Assembly: GCA_001898935.1 (NCBI GenBank)
Contig: MKVT01000017.1
Coordinates: 1-64,000 of the forward strand
Length of the DNA: 64,000 bases
DNA from: Paludibacter sp. 47-17
GTDB lineage: Bacteria > Bacteroidota > Bacteroidia > Bacteroidales > Paludibacteraceae
Direction: 5' to 3'
Shown here piece after piece: positions 37,547-46,900 of the stretch. Position 1 is the stretch's first letter, and each line of letters opens with the position of its first letter. The notes beneath the pieces were generated by a model. That model did no database searches and was not told where the DNA came from. It saw only the letters and a program-made list of their open reading frames with translations. Both the position numbers and the translations under genes were made by a program.

Positions 37547-40500
37547 ATGATGAGAAAGGTCGTTGTGTGGTTGCTGGGATGTACGTTGAGTGTTGGATTG
37601 CAGGCGCAGCCGGGCACTGTTTTCGATCCGGAGTTGAATCTCCGGATCGCGGCTCACCGGGTGCCGCAGGGGGAACGAACCTTGCGCTACCGGCCCGACG
37701 GCAACGACCTGGTGAGCGACAACGGCAAGGGGAAATTCAACCGGGCGTTGTACGGAACACATACCGGTTTCCGGGTGGAGACCGGCGATGTTCCCGAGTT
37801 TGCACTGTACCTGCCACGCATGGGAGGAAATTTGTCGTTCCGGCTTACCAAGGGTTCGCAATCCGTTTCGCTGAACTCCTTATCGTCGGTCGAGAGCCGC
37901 TACCGGCCGGGCAGCCGTTTGTATACGTTAAAAGATCCGATGCTGGGTACCGGCGACCTGAAGATACAGGTGCTGCCCTATGCCGAAGGGGAAGGGATGA
38001 TTGTCCGGATCGAAACCGGTGCGATTCCCGAAGGGTTGACATTGAGCGCGCGATTTGGCGGAGCCTCCGATAAACGGTTCAGTCGCGAAGGCGATCTGGG
38101 AGTCGATCCGGCCGATAGTTTCGAGTTTAAACCCGAAAACTGCAAAGGAAACCGGTATGAGTTAACTGCTAATCGCTTTGTGCTGACGTTCGGTACCAAT
38201 GGTTCCCGCACCCTCACCGGAGGATTCCCGGCCGGCTCCCGCCTGAAACTGGATGAATCGCCGGCCTTGCATGCCGACATAGCGCTCCGGAAAAAGAACC
38301 GGTATTATATCTGGATTCAACTTCCCGATTCGGCTCCGTCGGTTGCTCCCGGGAAACGTTTCGAAATTGCCGAAAGCCGTCGTAAAGAAATAGCCTCCAA
38401 GCTCCGGATTACCACGCCCGACGAATGGATCAGTCCGCTGGGGGGGATAGTGTCGGCTGCAGCCGATGGGATCTGGGATGGCCAGGTATGGCTTCATGGC
38501 GCCGTGGGTTGGCGCATGCCGCTGGCAGGCTGGCGGGCAGCTTATACGGGCGATGTGATGGGCTGGCACGATAGGGCGCGCACCCATTTTGAGGCTTATG
38601 CAGCTTCGCAGGTCACGGAGGTGCCGGTACGTTGGCAGCATCCTTACCAGGATTCGGCGCTCAACCTGGCTCGTTCGGCCAAAGTGTGGGGGACGCCTAT
38701 GTACAGCAATGGATACATCGGACGTAATCCGCGACGCAACAACCAGATGCATCATTACGACATGAACCTGGCGTATATCGACGAATTGCTCTGGCACCTG
38801 AACTGGACGGGCGATATGGAATTTGTACGCAAGGTATGGTCGGTACTCAAATCGCATCTGGCCTGGGAAAAACTGAATTTCGATCCCGACGGCGATGGCT
38901 TGTACAACGCTTATGCCTGTATCTGGGCTTCGGATGCATTGTACTACAACAGCGGGGGCGTAACCCATTCCTCGGCCTATAACCACAGGGCCAATCGCAT
39001 GGCTGCTAAAATAGCCCGGTTGCTGGGGGAGGATGCCCGCCCTTATGAACAGGAAGCCGATAAGATTCTGAAGGCGGTCAATCAACGGCTCTGGCTGCCT
39101 CATCGCGGTCACTGGGCCGAGTTTGTCGACTTTATGGGACATAAAATGACACACGAAAATGCGGCCGTCTGGACCATCTACCATGCCATCGACGGTGATC
39201 TGCATTCTCCCGAACAAGCCTGGCAGGCAACGCGCTATATCGATAGGGAAATTCCGCATATTCCGGTAAATGCCAACGGTATTCCTGAAAACTTCTATAA
39301 AGTGGTTTCCACCACCTCGTGGATGCCTTACAGCTGGTCGGTCAACAATGTGGCACTGGCCGAAATTTATCATACGGCGCTGGCTTATTGGCAGGCCGGA
39401 CGCAACGAAGCTGCGTACCATCTGCTGAAAAGTGCGGTGATCGATAATATGTACCTGGGGCAGAGTCCGGGCAATGTGGGACAAATCAGCCATTACGACG
39501 CTGCCCGCGGAGAGTGTTACCGCGATTTTGGCGACCCGGTAGGGATTTTATCGCGCACCATCGTGCAGGGTTTGTATGGGATATTGCCCGATGCTCTTCA
39601 CGGAGAACTCACCATCAAACCCGGATTTCCTGCCGGGTGGAATCATGCATCGGTGAATAACGGTACGGTGCAGTATTCGTTTCAGCGTGTACAAAACAAA
39701 ACGGTGTACAAAGTCGCCCAGCAATTTAATGCTTTACTGAAGGTGAAGATGGTGGTGCCGCTCACCCGTGAAAAACTGATAACTGTTAAGGTAAATGGCC
39801 GCAAAGCCAGTTATAAGAGGGATGAACAGGCGGTGGGACGGCCGCTTATCATCGTGGAAGTGCCTGCCTTGAAATCGTTTACCCTGGAATTGATTGAGGA
39901 AGGAGACCGGTTGAACCTGGATCCGGAAAGGATTAAAACCAACGATCCTGCGCGTGTGGCCGTAACTGACTTTAAACCGGTGAAACAGGGTGAGATCGCC
40001 TGGCAACGTCCGGTGTACTACGAGTTGGAAAACCCGCAGCCAGGGAAGGCGCAACCCTCGTTTACCCGTGTAAATGCGGCTTATTGCGAGCCGGTTACCA
40101 TCGACTCTTTCCTGAATGCCGAAATCAATCATATTTTCCGTGAGCAGTATTTCTCGCCACGGTCGCCTTATACCACCCTCCAGATCCCGGTTCAGGGAAT
40201 AGGGGAATGGTGTCATCCTAAGCTCACGGCCGGAATCGACGACAGCGGATTGCGGAATGCATCGCCGGGCAACCGGTTTACAGGACCGTCGGGCATTCCG
40301 TTCCGATCGATGCAGCAGGGTAATAACGTAGCTTTTGTCTCGCTCTGGGATAATTACCCCGATCAGATTGAGGTGCCGTTGAGCGGTTCGGCTTCGCGTG
40401 CCTACCTGCTGATGGCCGGTTCGACCAATCACATGCAGTTCGATGTGGATAATGGCTGGATCGTGGTCGAATATACCGAAGGGAGGCCCGATACGGTTCG

Positions 40501-41911
40501 CCTTCGGAATCCCGATAACTGGTGTCCTATCGAACAGGATTTTTACATCGATGGTAACGCTTTTCAGTTGAAAGGCGAACCTCATTGGCGGGTTCACCTT
40601 AAAACCGGCAAGTTTAGTCAGCAATTGGGCAAAGATCTGGGTATTACTGGTGTTTACGGAAGGAATATCCCCGGAGGTGCCGGTATTTTGCTCGATATCG
40701 AACTCGATTCGACCCGTATGCTTACAAGTATGAAAGTCGAAGCCCGGGCGAATGAAGTGGTGATCGGCCTGGTGGGGCTTAGCTTACAACGGCTGTCGTT
40801 TGATCAGCCTACGCTGGGGCTACGGTTTGCCGAGTCGGAGCTGAAACGTTTTCCCGAGGCCTGGCAGCTGGATCACGGCAAACGTTTGTTTTTCGGCTAT
40901 GCCCAGGGAGTGGGAGCCAAGGCCATGCTGGATGTATGGAAACGAACCGGCGACCGGAACTACTTCGATTATGTGTACAAATGGGCGGATACGATTGTAA
41001 ACGACCAGGGTCAAATTCATTTGTATGAGAAAGAAACCTACAATCTCGATTTTATCAATTCGGGCAAAGTACTGCTGGAATTGTATCAGCACGAACCGAA
41101 GGAAAAATGGCGCCGGGCTATCGAGGATCTCGTCGATCAATTGAAAAAGCATCCTCGGACTAGTCCTGGTGGTTACTGGCACAAAAAAATATATCCTCAC
41201 CAGATGTGGCTCGATGGGATCTACATGGCTTCTCCTTTTATGGCAGCCTATGGAAAGCAGTTCAATCAAAAAGCATGGATCGATGAGGCGATTCGTCAGG
41301 TGGTGTTGTGCTATCAAAAGTGTGTGGATCCTGAAACGGGTTTGTTGCACCACGCCTGGGATGAATCGCGCACACAACGTTGGGCCGACAAACGTACGGG
41401 ACAATCGTCGACCCATTGGGGGCGGAGCATGGGCTGGTATATGATGGCGGTGGTAGATGTGCTCGATTTTGTACCCGAAAAGCATCCCCGTCGGAAGGAG
41501 TTGATCACGATAATCCGGAAGATGGCCGATGTATTGCCCGCGTACCGCGGAGCCGACGGGCTTTGGTACCAGGTGGTGGATCAGGTGAAGCGGCAGGGGA
41601 ATTACCCGGAACCTTCGGTAAATGCGCAGTTGTTGTATGCTGTTGCGAAGTCGGTAAATAAAGGATATTTACCTGACGAATACAGGAATATCGCACGGGA
41701 CGTGCTCAAGGCGATGGAATTCCGCCTGTTGAAAAAAGAAAAAGATGCCACCATTACACTGGCCGGATGTTGCGCGGTTGCCGGTTTGGGTGGAAATCCG
41801 TACCGCGACGGAAGTTTTGAATATTATATAAACGAACGACGCCGGGATAACGATGCCAAGGCAACCGGTCCGTTCATAATGGCTTGTCTGGAACTCTATC
41901 ACTATAAATAA
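37547..41911 (+). CDS. DUF4450-GH105 fusion protein
   Basis: A 1454-aa secreted protein with a signal peptide (VVVWLLGCTLSVGLQAQ, residues 4-21). Residues ~22-790 match the DUF4450 type of polysaccharide-locus protein: a beta-rich N-terminus and a helical (alpha/alpha)6-like region with GWRMPLAGWRAAYTGDVMGWHD and NNVALAEIYHTAL. A beta-rich linker domain (about 800-1080) follows. Residues ~1095-1454 are a complete GH105 unsaturated rhamnogalacturonyl/glucuronyl hydrolase (HQMWLDGIYMASPF with Asp1223, HWGRSMGWYMMAVVDVL), which removes delta-4,5-unsaturated galacturonate from lyase products. DUF4450 proteins usually stand alone as far as I recall, so the fusion is notable. It starts directly at the SusD 2 stop codon. 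Confidence 0.85.
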   Translation: MMRKVVVWLLGCTLSVGLQAQPGTVFDPELNLRIAAHRVPQGERTLRYRPDGNDLVSDNGKGKFNRALYGTHTGFRVETGDVPEFALYLPRMGGNLSFRLTKGSQSVSLNSLSSVESRYRPGSRLYTLKDPMLGTGDLKIQVLPYAEGEGMIVRIETGAIPEGLTLSARFGGASDKRFSREGDLGVDPADSFEFKPENCKGNRYELTANRFVLTFGTNGSRTLTGGFPAGSRLKLDESPALHADIALRKKNRYYIWIQLPDSAPSVAPGKRFEIAESRRKEIASKLRITTPDEWISPLGGIVSAAADGIWDGQVWLHGAVGWRMPLAGWRAAYTGDVMGWHDRARTHFEAYAASQVTEVPVRWQHPYQDSALNLARSAKVWGTPMYSNGYIGRNPRRNNQMHHYDMNLAYIDELLWHLNWTGDMEFVRKVWSVLKSHLAWEKLNFDPDGDGLYNAYACIWASDALYYNSGGVTHSSAYNHRANRMAAKIARLLGEDARPYEQEADKILKAVNQRLWLPHRGHWAEFVDFMGHKMTHENAAVWTIYHAIDGDLHSPEQAWQATRYIDREIPHIPVNANGIPENFYKVVSTTSWMPYSWSVNNVALAEIYHTALAYWQAGRNEAAYHLLKSAVIDNMYLGQSPGNVGQISHYDAARGECYRDFGDPVGILSRTIVQGLYGILPDALHGELTIKPGFPAGWNHASVNNGTVQYSFQRVQNKTVYKVAQQFNALLKVKMVVPLTREKLITVKVNGRKASYKRDEQAVGRPLIIVEVPALKSFTLELIEEGDRLNLDPERIKTNDPARVAVTDFKPVKQGEIAWQRPVYYELENPQPGKAQPSFTRVNAAYCEPVTIDSFLNAEINHIFREQYFSPRSPYTTLQIPVQGIGEWCHPKLTAGIDDSGLRNASPGNRFTGPSGIPFRSMQQGNNVAFVSLWDNYPDQIEVPLSGSASRAYLLMAGSTNHMQFDVDNGWIVVEYTEGRPDTVRLRNPDNWCPIEQDFYIDGNAFQLKGEPHWRVHLKTGKFSQQLGKDLGITGVYGRNIPGGAGILLDIELDSTRMLTSMKVEARANEVVIGLVGLSLQRLSFDQPTLGLRFAESELKRFPEAWQLDHGKRLFFGYAQGVGAKAMLDVWKRTGDRNYFDYVYKWADTIVNDQGQIHLYEKETYNLDFINSGKVLLELYQHEPKEKWRRAIEDLVDQLKKHPRTSPGGYWHKKIYPHQMWLDGIYMASPFMAAYGKQFNQKAWIDEAIRQVVLCYQKCVDPETGLLHHAWDESRTQRWADKRTGQSSTHWGRSMGWYMMAVVDVLDFVPEKHPRRKELITIIRKMADVLPAYRGADGLWYQVVDQVKRQGNYPEPSVNAQLLYAVAKSVNKGYLPDEYRNIARDVLKAMEFRLLKKEKDATITLAGCCAVAGLGGNPYRDGSFEYYINERRRDNDAKATGPFIMACLELYHYK

Positions 41912-41932
41912 TCACAAAAAAATGTTCGTATC

Positions 41933-43813
41933 ATGAGAAAAATCAACTTTCTGAGTCTTATTCTGATAGCGCTGTTTACCAGTTGGACAGCTAAAGCAGA
42001 GGTGAATTTTGATCTCACCACGGTGGGTGGGGTATTGGTAATGGGTTACGATGATGTAAGCGCTGAACGTAACAAAGCACAGGAAGAACGCTGGATTACA
42101 GTGGTCAATTTTGGTGCCAGCGGCACTTCGGGCCGGTGCAGCAGTGTTCCCAAAACTTTTGATATAAAATCGGGTCGTACCATCGAATTTTTCCTCGCCA
42201 AATGCGATAAACTGGTTATTAATGCCAATATTGCTAACAATCGGGGGTTAAAAGTGAATATTAACGATGGCGCCGATATTTTATTAGCGGGTACCGGGGC
42301 TTGTATGGATTATGAAGTGCCTGTAAATTCGGAGGTACCGGTGAAAATTAAAGTACAGGGTCAGAACTCCAACTCATCGTGGACTTCCCTATTCACTTTT
42401 TATTATGAACCAAAGGTTCCTTCTATTTCATCGTTCAAAATCAATAACCTGGAAGCTGCTATCGATCGGCAGGCTAAAACCATCGGACTGGAATTACCTT
42501 TTGGAACCGATATTACAGCAGTAACGCCCGAAGTGACGTTGGGAGGAACAGCGAAAGGTTACAGTCCTGAAGGTGCGCAAAACTTTGCTTCCGGTCCGGT
42601 TGTTTATACTGTTACCGATAGTGCCGGCACCAATGTGGATTATATTGCAACCATTACAGCTAAAGCAACTCCCGATACCGAAAAGTCGATCACCTCGCTT
42701 ACCATCAATGGTCGTCAGGCTACCATCGACGAAGCTACAGGCGCCATAGCCTGCGAATTTCCTAGTTTCGAAGGTCCTCTTGCCAATTGGCCGGTTGCGT
42801 TCGAACTTAATTCGCCGACGGCTACAGTCGATTATGTATCGGGCAGCAGTTTTGATTTTGCAGCCAATGCTTCGCTGACAATTAAAGTTAAAGCACAGGA
42901 TAATTCGGAAAAAATTTATGTGGTTACCCCCACGGTTTCGACGAAAAAGAATGTTGCTCTCTTGAGCATAAACGGACAAGCCGAGAGTTATGACGAAAAA
43001 CTGTTATCGGCCTTTGCTCCTTATTATGTGTCGCATTTGAAAGCCCAAGCTACGGCTCCTGCCGATATCGCCGCATTTTACGCTAATTATGATCTTATAG
43101 TTTTGCATTCCAATGTAGCGGGCGCCAATCCTACTGCTCTGGCCACCAAAGCCATGGTAAGTGTGAAGCCGATCCTGAACCTGAAAGCCTTCTTCTACAA
43201 CGCTGATCGTTGGAGCTGGTCGACAGCCACACCTCAAAATGCATCCGCGGGATCCGATTCGGCTTTTGTATCCAGCTCGCTGCAAAACCACCCGATATTT
43301 GCAGGTGTACAATTTGAAGGCGAAAAACTCCGCTACTACGATAATCTCCCTGCAGCCAACACCAATGCTGTTCAGTATGCCTCGGATCTGGCAACGCTGA
43401 CCGATTTTACCAGTCATACCCTGGCCACTGTGAATACTTCCGGCATTCAGATTCATGAAATCCAGAATAATCCCGCAGCCAAATTTATCATGATCGGACT
43501 CAGTATGGAAGGCAATAACTACACCTATTTTAATACAAATACCATCAAACTGCTCAACAATACAGCAGCTTATTTGCTCGATTCTCAGGCCACCTACAAC
43601 TATCTTACCACTTCAGCTCCCGGGTCGGAAGCGGCAAGGCTGAGCTATCGCAACGGTAGTATCCTGAATCCGGCTTCAGACGAGCTGACGGTGTATGATC
43701 TTGCAGGAACAGTGGTGCTACGGGCGGCAACGAATCAACTCTCGCTGGCAACACTGCCGCAAGGCATTTACATTGTGAAAGCAGCCGGTCAACTGCTTAA
43801 AATTCTGAAATAA
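41933..43813 (+). CDS. T9SS-sorted protein with Ig-like domains and a possible ThuA-like domain
   Basis: A 626-aa secreted protein. The signal peptide (LSLILIALFTSWTAKA, about 6-21) is followed by a beta-sandwich-like region (22-155). Two Ig-like/DUF5018-type repeats come next (about 160-245 and 250-335; SSFKINNLEAAIDRQAKTIGLELP, then SLTINGRQATIDEATGAIACEFP). An alpha/beta domain (about 340-550) has a YDLIVLHSNVAGANPTAL strand-loop and NHPIFAGV, which recalls ThuA-like/glutamine-amidotransferase-like domains. A short T9SS sorting domain (about 570-626; LNPASDELTVYDLAGTVV, PQGIYIVKAAG) ends the protein. No catalytic assignment is possible. It is the last gene of pectin operon 1. Confidence 0.65.
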   Translation: MRKINFLSLILIALFTSWTAKAEVNFDLTTVGGVLVMGYDDVSAERNKAQEERWITVVNFGASGTSGRCSSVPKTFDIKSGRTIEFFLAKCDKLVINANIANNRGLKVNINDGADILLAGTGACMDYEVPVNSEVPVKIKVQGQNSNSSWTSLFTFYYEPKVPSISSFKINNLEAAIDRQAKTIGLELPFGTDITAVTPEVTLGGTAKGYSPEGAQNFASGPVVYTVTDSAGTNVDYIATITAKATPDTEKSITSLTINGRQATIDEATGAIACEFPSFEGPLANWPVAFELNSPTATVDYVSGSSFDFAANASLTIKVKAQDNSEKIYVVTPTVSTKKNVALLSINGQAESYDEKLLSAFAPYYVSHLKAQATAPADIAAFYANYDLIVLHSNVAGANPTALATKAMVSVKPILNLKAFFYNADRWSWSTATPQNASAGSDSAFVSSSLQNHPIFAGVQFEGEKLRYYDNLPAANTNAVQYASDLATLTDFTSHTLATVNTSGIQIHEIQNNPAAKFIMIGLSMEGNNYTYFNTNTIKLLNNTAAYLLDSQATYNYLTTSAPGSEAARLSYRNGSILNPASDELTVYDLAGTVVLRAATNQLSLATLPQGIYIVKAAGQLLKILK

Positions 43814-43835
43814 ACAATCAGCGGATTGAATTTCT

Positions 43836-43876
43836 AACCGGCTCATGGGCATTCGTTTGACTGTGGGCCGGTTTTT
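43836..43876 (+). terminator. Intrinsic terminator ending pectin operon 1
   Basis: AACCGGC (43,836-43,842) pairs with GCCGGTT (43,867-43,873), with further partial pairing of the long loop, followed by TTTT. It lies 23 nt after the stop codon at 43,813. Confidence 0.75.
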
Positions 43877-43903
43877 ACTGACCCCCGTTGAATGTACATC
43901 TTT

Positions 43904-43919
43904 CCATACCTGCGTATGG
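43904..43919. promoter_or_regulatory. Palindrome in the promoter region of pectin operon 2
   Basis: CCATAC-CTGC-GTATGG is a 16-bp inverted repeat followed by TTTTA. It lies about 20 nt upstream of a possible -7 element. It may be an operator or a small hairpin; the ATACCTGC core also occurs in the leader of operon 1. Confidence 0.35.
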
Positions 43920-43938
43920 TTTTACATAGAGCAAACGG

Positions 43939-43946
43939 TAATTTTC
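43939..43946 (+). promoter_or_regulatory. Possible -7 element of pectin operon 2
   Basis: TAATTTTC matches TAnnTTTG except at the last base, 39 nt before the ATG at 43,986. A second weaker candidate, TTTCTTTG, lies at 43,949-43,956. Neither has a well-placed -33 element. Confidence 0.3.
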
Positions 43947-43985
43947 TGTTTCTTTGTGTTCTGAATTAAACGCAATACAAATACA

Positions 43986-46900
43986 ATGATGAAACGCAGC
44001 TTTTTGAAAATACTACTTTGTAGTTTCTTTTTAACCTCTTTGCTGGTAACTTATGCACAGCGTCCTATGGAAAAACTCGACCGCAGCGTCGTTGCACATA
44101 AGGTGCCCCAGGGGGTGTATGTGAACTGGCGCATCACCGCCGACGAATACAAAGGCACTTCGTACCGGTTGTACCGCGATGGCACCTTAATTCATGAAAC
44201 GGGCACCGAAGGAGCTTCCAATTTTACCGATCCTGCAGGTACAACCGGTTCGGTGTATACGGTTACCGCGGTGAAAAACGGTACTGAATCGGCACATTCG
44301 CAACCCGGTCGTATGCTGACCACCGGTTTCCTGGAAATCCCTTTACGCGATTTAAAAGCATTGGGTAAATCGGGCTATTTTCCCAACGATGCTACTGCTG
44401 CCGATCTTGATGGCGATGGCGCTATGGAAGTGATAGTGAAAAGGGTCAACGCCGGTTGGGGCATCGAAAATACCCAATATTCGTTCTTTGAAGCTTACAA
44501 ACTCGATGGCACTTTTTTGTGGGCGATCGATGTGGGACCCAATGTGAACAATGATGTGGAAATCAATATTGCTGCTTTCGATCTGGACGGCGATGGAAAA
44601 GCCGAAGTGTTTATGCGCACGGCTGAAGGAACTATATTCGGCGATGGAAAAAAAATAGGCGATACCAACAACGATGGTATTACCAACTACCGGGGCACTG
44701 CAAGTCCTCAGGGGTATATGAACGATGGACCGGAGTTTCTATCGCTTATCGATGGGGCGACCGGCGCCGAACTCGACCGGGTCGATTTTATCCCCCGCGG
44801 CCGTTCGTCGGATTGGGGCGACGATTATGGACACCGTTCCAATAAGTTCTTTTTTGGAGCGCCCTATCTCGATGGGCTAAAGCCCAGCATTTTTATCGGT
44901 CGGGGTATATATACCAAAACCGAAATGCGTACCTATGATGTGGTGAATAAAAAACTAGTATTGCGCTGGGAATTTAAATCGGGTAATTCGGGACCGTATT
45001 TCGGCCAGGGGAATCATAATTTTACCATTGCCGATGTCGATGGAGATGGAAGGGATGAAATAACCTGGGGTTCGATGTGTGTGGACGACGACGGAAAAGG
45101 ACTTTATTCGACCCAGATGGGGCATGGCGATGCGATTCACGTCAGCGACTTCGACCCGTACCGGAAAGGTATCGAGGTGTTTAGTTGCCTGGAGAATTCG
45201 CCGGTATACGGGACCTTGTTCCGCGACGGCGCCACCGGTCAGATTTTGCATCACTATGTGCTGGGTCGCGATTGCGGCCGTGCTTGTGCCGGCAATATTA
45301 CCGATGCCTACAAGGGTGCCGAGATCTGGGGTGCCGGTTTTGGATATTCAGCTACCAATCTGGTGCAGCAACAGCATTTTGGTGTTTCCGAGAATTTTAC
45401 CATTTACTGGGATGGTGATCTTACCAAGGAATTACTCGATCATTCAGGTTTTTCAACGGGTACTGGCGTGGGATATGGTCAAATTACCAAATTCAACAGC
45501 TACGGAAACATTTCAACCCTCCTGAATGCCAACGCATATTCGAACAATTATACCAAAGGTACTCCTAATTTACAAGCCGATATTATGGGCGACTGGCGCG
45601 AAGAGGCTATCTGGTGGCGGCCCGATAGTATGGCATTGCGTATTTATACCACGACTCATCCTACGCAACACCGGATTTATACCTTGCTCCACGACCATCA
45701 GTACCGTCAGGCAATCTGCTGGCAGATGTGCGGCTACAACCAGCCGCCACACACCAGTTTTTACCTGGGTAGCGACTTTCCCGAACCTATTGCTCCCAAA
45801 ACAACCAATGGTATGATGGTCTGGAAGGGCTCTACATCCGATTTTAGCGCTTCCAACTGGATGGATGGAAACGATGCCGTTGCGCTTCTTGCCGGAACAT
45901 CGCAGGGAATAGCGTTTGCAAACGGCCGGCGGGTGTTGTTCGACCCCAGAGGCGTGCAACGCTCTGTTTCGCTTTCGTCGGTAGTTGAACCCGAAGCGCT
46001 TACCGTTTCCGGTTCGGCCGATTATTCGATTTCGGGTAGCGGAAGCCTGGCGGGTGCTATGTGGCTCGATAAATTGGGAGAGGGCAAACTGACGCTCCGG
46101 GGCATTCATACCTACACCGGTATAACCGATGTATGGGAAGGTACCTTCGTATTAGCCGATACCTTAACGAATTCGCCGGTGAAAGTTCGCCGGCATGCCG
46201 TACTCGAAATTCCGGGTAAGGCGGGTGCAGGTCTCTCGACCGAATACAATGCACAAATTTATGCCGGAGGAAAAGATGCAGTGGCTGTTTCAAAAGTTAA
46301 AGGCGGTTTTCTGCTGGCCGAAGGTGCACGTCTGATCATGGACCTTTCCTCTACTGCCGAAGGAAGCAACGATCAGATGATCGTCGATGGAATCCTTACA
46401 TTGGCTCCGGGAAGTATTATTGAAATCAATCCCACCGAAGGTAAATTAGGACCGGGTTCCTATGCATTGGTTAAGGTGAATGGGATCAGCGGGGATGTTT
46501 CGAAAGTGAAAGTTGAAGGAACCACGGGTACGGCTACCGAATTAGCCTACAATGAATCGACACGTACGGTTTATCTGGTGGTAAAGGGCGTGCGCTCGGC
46601 CTCCAGCGTTGTTTGGACCGGTAGTGCCAGCGCCGTTTGGGATCTGGCTGCTACCTCCAACTGGTCGAAAGATGGAGCCGAAGATATTTTTGTGGGCAAC
46701 GATACGGTGATGTTCGATTCTTCTTCGTCGCGCCGGTCGATTACCATTGCTGAAACCTTGAATCCGGCACATATGGTGGTAAATAGTACGCTTCCGTATG
46801 CATTCGATGGTTCCGGAAAACTGACCGGTACTATGAGCTTGCAAAAGATGGGCAGCAGTTCGCTCTCGATCAACAATAGGAACGATTTTACAGGGAAGGT

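Noticed and set aside
38162-39493. A 443-codon open frame on the minus strand
   Set aside because: It lies entirely within the DUF4450-GH105 gene; its translation is low-complexity and Arg/His/Ile-rich with no domain, as expected for an antisense shadow.
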